This document shows, one piece after another, positions 1-5,077 of a stretch of DNA of 9,226 bases. Origin of the DNA: Chlamydiia bacterium (GTDB taxonomy: Bacteria > Chlamydiota > Chlamydiia > Chlamydiales > FEN-1388); assembly GCA_023269335.1 (NCBI GenBank), contig JAHFTM010000044.1, positions 616-9,841 of the forward strand, given 5' to 3'. Both the position numbers and the translations under genes were made by a program. The notes under the pieces are model-generated. The model saw only the letters and a program-made list of their open reading frames with translations, did no database searches and was not told where the DNA came from. Each line of letters starts with the position of its first letter. Position 1 is the first letter of the stretch.

Positions 1-312
1 GAAGAAGAAGTAAAAAAAACAGAGCGTCCATATAAAGTAGCCACAGCTTATCTGAAAGGTAACCCTCGGGCTTTTGCATGTGGCTATCAGGAGGGCTTTG
101 TAAAAGTGATCGCCGATGGCAAAACCGATGCCCTGGTAGGCATGCATATTCTCTCGCCACAAGCTTCAGAAATGATCGCGATTGGCATGGTGGCTATCTC
201 ACAAAAAATGAAGGTAGGGGAGCTTGCCTTACTACCTTTCCCACATCCCACACTTTCTGAGGCTATTAAAGAGGCCTGCTTACAAATAGAAAAAAGAGCA
301 ATTCACTCTTAG
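1..312 (+). CDS. lpdA: Dihydrolipoamide dehydrogenase (E3), C-terminal part
   Basis: The frame is open from the first base to the TAG at 310-312 and gives the last 103 residues; the start lies outside the window. The visible piece is the pyridine-nucleotide-disulphide oxidoreductase dimerisation domain. It has the strand-helix pattern YLKGNPRAFACGYQEGFVK, then GMHILSPQASEMI, and the hallmark PFPHPTLSEA near the C-terminus. In this family the His of HPTLSE (residue 82 of this piece) and the Glu five residues on (87) form the acid-base pair that works with the redox disulphide of the partner subunit. The enzyme reoxidises dihydrolipoyl groups of 2-oxoacid dehydrogenase complexes with NAD+, in the cytoplasm. 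FAD- and NAD-binding domains and the CxxxxC disulphide are off the window, so the assignment rests on the C-terminal domain. A glutathione- or mercuric-reductase relative is possible, but HPTLSEA with this spacing fits E3 best. Confidence 0.9.
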   Translation, partial: EEEVKKTERPYKVATAYLKGNPRAFACGYQEGFVKVIADGKTDALVGMHILSPQASEMIAIGMVAISQKMKVGELALLPFPHPTLSEAIKEACLQIEKRAIHS

Positions 313-322
313 TAACCTGAAT

Positions 323-360
323 TTTTGGTTTATTTGCCTGATATGCAGATAAACCCAAAA
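323..360. terminator. Hairpin between convergent lpdA and symporter genes
   Basis: Arms 323-337 and 345-360 pair over about 14 bp around a 7-nt loop (338-344), with one bulged C at 354 and one G-U pair on the plus-strand RNA. The outer part is TTTGG/CCAAA. It sits between two stop codons facing each other, as expected of a shared terminator. The downstream side has only a short TTTT (plus strand, about 366-369) and no strong U tract, so it may be a weak or Rho-assisted terminator. Confidence 0.5.
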
Positions 361-381
361 CTTAGTTTTAAAATGTAAAGA

Positions 382-1722
382 TCAGCTTGTTTGTAAAAGT
401 GCATTTTCAAGTTGCTCGGCTGCTTGGATGCGGCTTTTCTTGTAGGAGATCAGCACAAGCGCACAGGCATGTGGAGCTGCTACAAGAGCCAGTACTACAT
501 CGCTCCATCCCCAAAAAAGAGAAACATCGCTAATTGCCCCGATAAAAATAATTACGGCACTCAGTATGAAATAAAGCGTAGAGTATCTATTTTTTGTCAG
601 GTATTCAAAGCAGTGACCGCCGTTGTAGCTATTACCAAGGGCAGTACCTATTCCAAAAAGTAGCGCACAAATCAAAATAATCGGAAAGCCTATGTTTGCA
701 AAATAGATTTCAAATGTTGCAGCTACCATGTTAATTCCAAGGCCTAGATGTGGATCTTGCCAAGTATTACTAATCAAAGCTGTAAACCCTGAAAGAATAG
801 CAACAATACCTGCAGTATATGTAGAGGCCATGGCAAGCACACCTTGCTGCACAGGATCAGCCATAGCCATGCTATTTGGTATGGTTTGTGTGCCAAGCGC
901 CGCTTCGTTGGAATGGATACCTTTAAAGGTACCCCAGCGCAGTGCGCTAGTAAGTCCGCCTACAACTGAACCCGTAGCCAGTTGATAAGGAGAAAGAGCA
1001 GATTGTACGACCAAGCTGATAAGATCAGGTATTTTTTCGATATTGGAAAAAAGTATCCAGCATACTGCCGATATGTAGATCCCAAACATGACAGGTACAA
1101 TCTTGGATGAAAATTCAGCTACACGCTTGATTCCCCCGATAAGAATCGTGATCACCAAAGTTGCCAAAAGAAGCCCTGTGATAGGCAGGGGAATGCTAAA
1201 ACTTCCAAGTCTATCAGAGGCTAAAATAGCAGCCAGCTGGTTAGACTGAGCACCCGACCACGCCGCCATTAACAAAAGACAGAAAAAGGCATACCATTTA
1301 GCCATCTTAGGTGAAAGCATATCTTCCAGGTACTGCATAGGGCCACCCATAAATTTGCCAGAGGCCAATTTTTTTCTGTGAGCTACAGCAAAATTCACTT
1401 CAGTATAAGTAGCCGCACTCCCTAAAAGGGTAGTTAACAAATAGCCGATAAGAGCACCAGGCCCACCTAATTGAATCGCAATGACAGGTGAAATCATTGT
1501 AGAGATACCAAGTGTCGTGGACATCGCCGTAAAGAGTGCTTTGTGCGGCAAAATAGTATGCATATCGCCATTTTGATTGCTTTTATTTGTAAGCCCTGAA
1601 AACAGTGATTTTATCATGTAGGGTAGCATTCTCAATTGCACAAAACGTGTCTTCACACTTAAAACAATACTAGCGATCAAAATAATAATCGCAGAAACAA
1701 ACAAAAGTGAATCAATAAACAT
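382..1722 (-). CDS. AGCS-family sodium:alanine/glycine symporter
   Basis: A polytopic inner-membrane protein of 446 residues from the ATG at 1722, close to the usual 440-480 for the alanine/glycine:cation symporter family (TC 2.A.25). It should import D/L-alanine or glycine with Na+. Family signatures in order: an N-terminal helix followed by RFVQLR; ALFTAMSTTLG and GGPGAL in the next helices (about 64-90); the cytoplasmic MGGPMQYLED (125-134, cf. GGPxYY); and GIHSNEAALGTQTI (about 269-282, cf. FSNEAGxGSAPI), followed by DPVQQG. About ten or more hydrophobic segments are visible. The canonical GTGNIAGVA segment is replaced here by GISTMISPV, so substrate or ion preference may differ. Start choice: the frame also opens at TTG 1758, but that lacks a ribosome binding site, whereas ATG 1722 has GGA about 7 nt upstream and matches the family N-terminus. 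No convincing promoter was found upstream. It resembles chlamydial dagA-type permeases; the exact substrate is not known. Confidence 0.88.
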   Translation of the reverse strand: MFIDSLLFVSAIIILIASIVLSVKTRFVQLRMLPYMIKSLFSGLTNKSNQNGDMHTILPHKALFTAMSTTLGISTMISPVIAIQLGGPGALIGYLLTTLLGSAATYTEVNFAVAHRKKLASGKFMGGPMQYLEDMLSPKMAKWYAFFCLLLMAAWSGAQSNQLAAILASDRLGSFSIPLPITGLLLATLVITILIGGIKRVAEFSSKIVPVMFGIYISAVCWILFSNIEKIPDLISLVVQSALSPYQLATGSVVGGLTSALRWGTFKGIHSNEAALGTQTIPNSMAMADPVQQGVLAMASTYTAGIVAILSGFTALISNTWQDPHLGLGINMVAATFEIYFANIGFPIILICALLFGIGTALGNSYNGGHCFEYLTKNRYSTLYFILSAVIIFIGAISDVSLFWGWSDVVLALVAAPHACALVLISYKKSRIQAAEQLENALLQTS

Positions 1723-1783
1723 AAAAATTCCAAATAAAAATTCTTTGTAACTTTGCAAGATAACTAAAAATAGAAATTAGCAA

Positions 1784-1918
1784 TTACTGTTGTTTTAACT
1801 GTTGGCAATTGCAATTAGTGGAAAGAATATTAGAAATAAAAAAGGCATGGAGAGAGTATGCAGATGTTTTGTAATAGGCTGTTGCCTTAAAATGCTCTGG
1901 TATTGGAGCATGCTTCAT
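1784..1918 (-). CDS. Small ORF, 44 aa, unknown, with strong ribosome binding site
   Basis: A 44-codon ORF beginning MKHAPIPEHFKATAYY and ending NCNCQQLKQQ. I do not recognise it. Support comes from the start region: GAAAGGAG lies 7 nt before the ATG, almost the same layout as the leader of the next gene upstream (2008-2688). The frame itself stays open upstream to a TTG at 2008, but nothing supports that longer start. No signal peptide is seen; residues 24-34 (SLHAFFISNIL) are moderately hydrophobic. It lies 89 bp downstream of the 226-residue protein on the same strand and about 60 bp upstream of the symporter, so it may be co-transcribed with either. Alternatives are a leader peptide, a microprotein, or the leftover 5' end of a decayed gene. 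Length alone gives little coding evidence. Confidence 0.4.
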   Translation of the reverse strand: MKHAPIPEHFKATAYYKTSAYSLHAFFISNILSTNCNCQQLKQQ

Positions 1919-1925
1919 AATAAAG

Positions 1926-1932
1926 CTCCTTT
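1926..1932 (-). promoter_or_regulatory. Ribosome binding site AAAGGAG of the 44-aa ORF
   Basis: AAAGGAG, 7 nt before ATG 1918, is a near-complete anti-16S match. It is the main reason to take the small ORF seriously and fixes its start at 1918 instead of the TTG at 2008. Confidence 0.55.
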
Positions 1933-1933
1933 C

Positions 1934-1959
1934 TGTTAAACGACGTTCCACCGTTAACA
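1934..1959 (-). promoter_or_regulatory. Hairpin in the leader of the 44-aa ORF
   Basis: Arms CGTTAACA (1952-1959) and TGTTAAACG (1934-1942) pair with one bulge around a 9-nt loop, ending two bases before the ribosome binding site. If transcription starts near 1957 (see the promoter match at 1964-1992), it would form the very 5' end of the transcript, where it could stabilise RNA or affect ribosome access. It could also be a DNA operator. Confidence 0.3.
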
Positions 1960-1963
1960 AGAC

Positions 1964-1992
1964 AGTATCCCAGAATTGAAATAATTTTACAA
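1964..1992 (-). promoter_or_regulatory. Possible sigma-70 promoter for the 44-aa ORF
   Basis: TTGTAA (1987-1992) and GATACT (1964-1969), read on the minus strand, are separated by exactly 17 bp; each matches 4 of 6 consensus bases. The predicted start is near 1957. In AT-rich DNA such matches are common, so this is weak on its own. Confidence 0.27.
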
Positions 1993-2007
1993 CATTTTTT
2001 AATAGCA

Positions 2008-2688
2008 CTATACAGTGCTACACTGCGTGTAAATAATCGGTTGAACATTGTAAGTTTCACAGAAAATATGTTCTGGAATGTTTCTTGGATCCAAGAAAGT
2101 AGCAATGAAAATGCGCGTGTTCCAATTTTTTTTGGCAACAACAAGAAATTCTTTATAATCCAACCAAAGGTGCTGGTGTACTGGGTGAGCAAAATAGGCC
2201 CCATAATTTTTTGGATCGCTCTCTAACTCTTTAGTTTTGTTTTTCCAAGCATCAAGTAAACGCTTTATTTTTTCTTGCCAGATGCTATTCATTTCACACG
2301 CAGTTATGTTTGTGTAGCGGCTAGTCTGACTCACAGCTGGCACATAAAGAGATGAAGAAAATGGCAACTGAGGCAGATAAGCTATTCTTTCGGCTACTGG
2401 AATGTATTGTCTTGTGGGGACAGGTGAAAGTGATGGTGAGGAGGAGGGTGATGAAGAAGCTGTAGGTGACAAGGATGCAGGCCTGAAAGTTGGCGCATTT
2501 TTCCAGCCCTGTTCTTGCGTCAGTTTTACTTTTGTACTAAATATTGAAATGCATCTGCTTGCTCTTTGTCTTTCTTCAGCAATGCATGTTTCTGGTACTC
2601 GTGGTAGCGGCAACAGATTAGGCTTGCTTCCCTGTATAGAAAATTGGGCGTATGAAACTCCAGGAAGCACTTGAGGAATAGTTACCAT
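2008..2688 (-). CDS. Unknown 226-aa protein with Ser/Pro-rich linker
   Basis: Not recognised. The start is well supported: ATG 2688 with AAAGGAG (2695-2701) 6 nt upstream. Three parts can be seen: an N-terminal segment (about 1-65) with scattered Pro, four basic/acidic clusters and no signal peptide; a low-complexity Ser/Pro linker (about 70-92, SPTASSSPSSSPSLSPVP); and a C-terminal segment (about 125-226) rich in Trp, Tyr, Lys and His, including a likely helix around IWQEKIKRLLDAWKNKTKEL (136-155) and HPVHQHLWLDYKEFLVVAKK. No transmembrane helix is evident. The linker suggests two separately folded pieces, or a disordered N-terminus typical of type III effectors, but no catalytic motif is visible. 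It lies 101 bp downstream of the C39-like peptidase on the same strand, in a neighbourhood of accessory-looking genes. A secreted host-interaction protein is a guess from context only. Confidence 0.72.
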   Translation of the reverse strand: MVTIPQVLPGVSYAQFSIQGSKPNLLPLPRVPETCIAEERQRASRCISIFSTKVKLTQEQGWKNAPTFRPASLSPTASSSPSSSPSLSPVPTRQYIPVAERIAYLPQLPFSSSLYVPAVSQTSRYTNITACEMNSIWQEKIKRLLDAWKNKTKELESDPKNYGAYFAHPVHQHLWLDYKEFLVVAKKNWNTRIFIATFLDPRNIPEHIFCETYNVQPIIYTQCSTV

Positions 2689-2694
2689 AAAAAT

Positions 2695-2701
2695 CTCCTT
2701 T
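2695..2701 (-). promoter_or_regulatory. Ribosome binding site AAAGGAG of the 226-aa protein
   Basis: A strong Shine-Dalgarno match 6 nt before ATG 2688. It decides the start and is good evidence that this otherwise unrecognised gene is translated. Confidence 0.7.
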
Positions 2702-2764
2702 CAATTTTGCGGTTCATATCTAGTAAAAAATAGAATTTGACATTAAGTAGAAAGATTAAATTTT

Positions 2765-2793
2765 ATATTAAGCGACTATTAATTTTTTGTTAA
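2765..2793 (-). promoter_or_regulatory. Possible promoter for the 226-aa protein gene
   Basis: On the minus strand TTAACA (2788-2793, 5 of 6 matches) is followed after 17 bp by TAATAT (2765-2770, 4 of 6). The -35 element overlaps the stop codon of the peptidase gene. The predicted start near 2758 would give a leader of about 70 nt. It would let the 226-residue gene be read separately from the peptidase gene, although no terminator is seen in the 101-bp gap. Confidence 0.35.
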
Positions 2794-3761
2794 GACGAAG
2801 CTTTTATATTTTTCTTAAAAATATAGGCAATACCACCACGCAGCTTCCAAGCAGCAAACAGATCATTTGCATCATATGCAACACTTGCTTCACTCTCATT
2901 ATGAAATGCAGGATCCATGCAGAAGATCTTATTAGTAAATCCATCAAAGCCAGTCACAACCAGCAAATGACCTGAAGTATATGCCACAGGAGATCCTGGG
3001 AGCTGCCCACGCACACTAATAATACTTGGAATGTCATTTTTCAAGTTGGTGATGATCTCCTCAAAGCTTGTCAGCCTGGCTACATACGCCAACCATTTGT
3101 CACCTAAATGATGACTTGCTTCCGCTATAGCAAATACCCAGTTTCCATAGATATCGGCAGTACTATCCCAAATATTTGTGGCAAAAGAGAGGGGATTCAA
3201 CACTTTTTTTGTAAGAAAGCTGCAAAGTGCGCATGTCGAGGTTGGTGAGCAGAGATCATTTTTTCGCGGATGATCAACTTTTCTTTGAGAAAGTGTCAAG
3301 AGATCTAGCTGGAGTCGATCTTGAGGTAACTCAAATGGTTTGATACAATGCTTAGTGTGATCTGTATAAGAGGAAATGAGCGCATGAACATTTTTAATAT
3401 CAGCTCCATTGTGTGCCTCAACTTTCACTGAAAAACCAGAAGCTAACCCCTCTCGAAGTACAATCGTATCCTGCTTGACTACTATCGATGGTACCTCAAC
3501 TGTAAAACTTTTTTGTCCTGATACTCCCCACGAAGCATAAGGCATAAAGTCATGTAGTTGCGCTGCTTTTAGGCGAAATGAGAGTAAAAAATCGCCTACT
3601 TTAGGGCGTGTGGCATTCCAAGATAAAAGCAATTCATTAAACGGAGAGACTGCTTCAATATCACATTGAATGCAATTATGACTCAGCTTTTTAGTTGGCA
3701 CATATGTTGTGGGCATACGATCGCTTGGGGCTACAGGGTAAAAACAGCTAAAATGCAGCAT
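2790..3761 (-). CDS. C39-like (papain-fold) cysteine peptidase
   Basis: A 323-residue protein from ATG 3761. The C-terminal half (about 160-315) fits the Peptidase_C39-like_2 family. It has LCSPTS with the probable nucleophile Cys171, then DSTADIYGNWVFAIAEAS, AYVARLTSFEEI, PSIISVRG, GHLLVVTGFDG with His265, and MDPAFH with Asp283, followed by AYDANDLFAAW and GGIAYIF. All three triad positions are present, so an active cysteine hydrolase is likely; the substrate is unknown. The N-terminal half (about 40-135) has the SWNA, SWG and IVLREG pattern seen ahead of this domain in longer family members, probably a beta-sandwich. No signal peptide or transporter domain is present, unlike bacteriocin-processing C39 proteins, so export would need another route such as type III. 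The start is uncertain: ATG 3761 has no ribosome binding site, TTG 3779 is in frame upstream, and a perfect -10 box sits just before ATG 3761. Confidence 0.8.
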   Translation of the reverse strand: MLHFSCFYPVAPSDRMPTTYVPTKKLSHNCIQCDIEAVSPFNELLLSWNATRPKVGDFLLSFRLKAAQLHDFMPYASWGVSGQKSFTVEVPSIVVKQDTIVLREGLASGFSVKVEAHNGADIKNVHALISSYTDHTKHCIKPFELPQDRLQLDLLTLSQRKVDHPRKNDLCSPTSTCALCSFLTKKVLNPLSFATNIWDSTADIYGNWVFAIAEASHHLGDKWLAYVARLTSFEEIITNLKNDIPSIISVRGQLPGSPVAYTSGHLLVVTGFDGFTNKIFCMDPAFHNESEASVAYDANDLFAAWKLRGGIAYIFKKNIKASS

Positions 3762-3767
3762 TGTAGT

Positions 3768-3773
3768 ATTATA
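3768..3773 (-). promoter_or_regulatory. -10 box TATAAT directly before the peptidase start
   Basis: A perfect TATAAT on the minus strand ends 6 nt before ATG 3761, so standard spacing places transcription start on the A of that ATG, a leaderless mRNA. The -35 region at 17 bp (AGTTTT) is poor, and no extended -10 TG is present. Confidence 0.4.
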
Positions 3774-3774
3774 A

Positions 3775-3813
3775 GTCAATTTTTAAACATAAAAACTTAG
3801 AGACAAAATTGAC
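3775..3813. repeat. Perfect 9-bp inverted repeat, operator-like
   Basis: GTCAATTTT (3775-3783) and AAAATTGAC (3805-3813) are exact reverse complements separated by 21 bp, with centres 30 bp apart, close to three helical turns. It lies between divergent genes, just upstream of the -10 box of the peptidase and 25 bp upstream of the -35 box of the F-box-like gene. This layout suits a regulator acting on both promoters. The binding protein is unknown. Confidence 0.4.
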
Positions 3814-3837
3814 GTTGTTTTTATTAAAACATAGTAA

Positions 3838-3866
3838 TTGATTTTTTATATAATCCGATGTATAAT
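3838..3866 (+). promoter_or_regulatory. Sigma-70-type promoter of the F-box-like gene
   Basis: TTGATT (3838-3843) and a perfect TATAAT (3861-3866) are exactly 17 bp apart. The predicted start near 3873 gives a leader of about 40 nt carrying AAAGGA (3902-3907) 5 nt before ATG 3913. A weaker pair (TTGACG 3809-3814, TAGTAA 3832-3837) lies further upstream and overlaps the right arm of the inverted repeat. Confidence 0.6.
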
Positions 3867-3912
3867 ATATGTTAGTATATATAAATTAAACCTTTTAATA
3901 CAAAGGATAACA

Positions 3913-5052
3913 ATGAGCTCACAAATTAGCAATAAAAGAGGGTATGAACCCGCAACTCATACGAGTGATACTCATGTAAGTGCCCCTAAAAGAAGACGTC
4001 TTGATCCTGAACAGGCAGAGACTGTAGGCACACTTGTTGGTAGAAAAATAGACACCATCCAAAAAACATGCTCTTCTGCTGGAACCTATTTTCCACCTGA
4101 AATTGCACAGCTTGTGATGAGTCATCTTTTTAATGAAGAACAGTTTCGTTCGCTTTACATGATCACTCAAGATCCGCTCTATGCGACTTTTGAATCCAAT
4201 AATAGAACATCAACCACTAATGATGCAAAAAATGCACTCTTTGCACGAACACTGGCCGATTTTGTTGCGCCTGGTTCTTTCAGCACTGAAGCTCTCAGCA
4301 CAAATCGAAGCTATAAAGTTCTTGTATCCACCTATGGAACAGCTCTACGCGCTCTTACAGATGAGCTACTCACCAACAACTCACTTCCCTGTAAAGTTAT
4401 TTCTCAGACAGAAACGAATCTGAGAAGTTTTGAGTTACCCACCCGCTTACAGAATGATCCTAGCATAGGATTTCGTAGAGTGGAAGATTGGGTAGAAAGA
4501 GGCCTGGTTCGATACGGCTCACGTTTAGCGAGGCAAACGGCTTTGCCTGTAGTGCATACCACTTCAACCATTACGATTATGTCTAATAAAACAGTTGGTG
4601 AGATCTATCCTCTCATCAACCGTACAGATGGACGTAAGGGTTTATTTACCTATTTTAATGATAATTTTTCAACGACTAGTTTTGAAGCATTGCCAGTAAT
4701 AAAAGGCTCGAATGGCGGCTATTTCCCCATTCAGAGTCCATGGAATGGAACTAGCCAACGAGGCGGTTGGCCGATAGAACCCGAAGTATCGCTAGCCTCA
4801 TCGTCGTCATCTTCTTCTCAACCTGCACTTCAATCACCTCTTATTCAAGAGCGGGTGTTGAATCAGCTGAACCTAGACCTTGTGGAAACAGAGCCAACTG
4901 GTGAATCTAAGCTTTGTCAGCTTTCTATCAAACAAGCTGGAATGCTCCAGTTACGAATTTTAGCAATTAAAGATTGTAGCGAGATTGAATCTGAAGTTGA
5001 GTTGTATCATCTCGTTGAAGCTATTCAAATACGCTTAGACGAGCTCTCATAA
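3913..5052 (+). CDS. F-box-like, NLS-bearing putative effector, 379 aa
   Basis: Start ATG 3913 has AAAGGA 5 nt upstream; the frame opens earlier at TTG 3838, but that coincides with the promoter -35 box. Features in order: a polar N-terminus without signal peptide; APKRRRLDPEQ (24-34), a basic cluster like a eukaryotic nuclear localisation signal; FPPEIAQLVMSHLFNEEQFRSLY with following ITQDPLYATF (60-93), matching the LPxEI...L F-box pattern that binds Skp1 in eukaryotic ubiquitin ligases; a middle region (about 105-290) I cannot assign; a Ser-rich tract (293-302); and a helical C-terminus (310-379). F-box proteins are known as candidate effectors in amoeba-associated chlamydiae. The likely role, not shown here, is a type III-secreted protein acting in the host cytosol or nucleus. 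It faces the peptidase gene across a shared regulatory region and converges on the efflux gene 12 bp downstream. Confidence 0.78.
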   Translation: MSSQISNKRGYEPATHTSDTHVSAPKRRRLDPEQAETVGTLVGRKIDTIQKTCSSAGTYFPPEIAQLVMSHLFNEEQFRSLYMITQDPLYATFESNNRTSTTNDAKNALFARTLADFVAPGSFSTEALSTNRSYKVLVSTYGTALRALTDELLTNNSLPCKVISQTETNLRSFELPTRLQNDPSIGFRRVEDWVERGLVRYGSRLARQTALPVVHTTSTITIMSNKTVGEIYPLINRTDGRKGLFTYFNDNFSTTSFEALPVIKGSNGGYFPIQSPWNGTSQRGGWPIEPEVSLASSSSSSSQPALQSPLIQERVLNQLNLDLVETEPTGESKLCQLSIKQAGMLQLRILAIKDCSEIESEVELYHLVEAIQIRLDELS

Positions 5053-5059
5053 TAAAGGT

Positions 5060-5077
5060 AGGCTCTACCAAGAGCCT
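5060..5077. terminator. Hairpin between convergent F-box-like and efflux genes
   Basis: AGGCTCT (5060-5066) and AGAGCCT (5071-5077) form a perfect 7-bp, GC-rich stem with an ACCA loop. It overlaps the stop codon of the efflux gene (5065-5067) and begins 7 bp after that of the plus-strand gene. On the minus strand it is followed by ACCTTTATT, on the plus strand by CTTTTAAT some 10 nt later. It probably serves both genes. Confidence 0.5.

Noticed and set aside
1723..1783. Promoter directly upstream of the symporter
   Set aside because: Several TTGC/TTGCC hexamers occur on the minus strand, but their -10 partners are poor or spaced at 14-16 bp, so none could be supported.
1887..2204. Minus-strand 105-codon frame overlapping the end of the 226-aa gene
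   Set aside because: It overlaps two better-supported frames and has no start signal.
2402..2674. Plus-strand open frame of 90 codons opposite the 226-aa gene
   Set aside because: It lies antisense to a gene with a strong ribosome binding site, is low in complexity, has no ribosome binding site of its own, and mirrors the Ser/Pro repeats of the other strand.
4794..4821. Run of serine codons in the F-box-like gene as a phase-variable microsatellite
   Set aside because: The tract mixes TCA, TCG and TCT codons without a long pure repeat unit, so slippage is not expected to switch frame.
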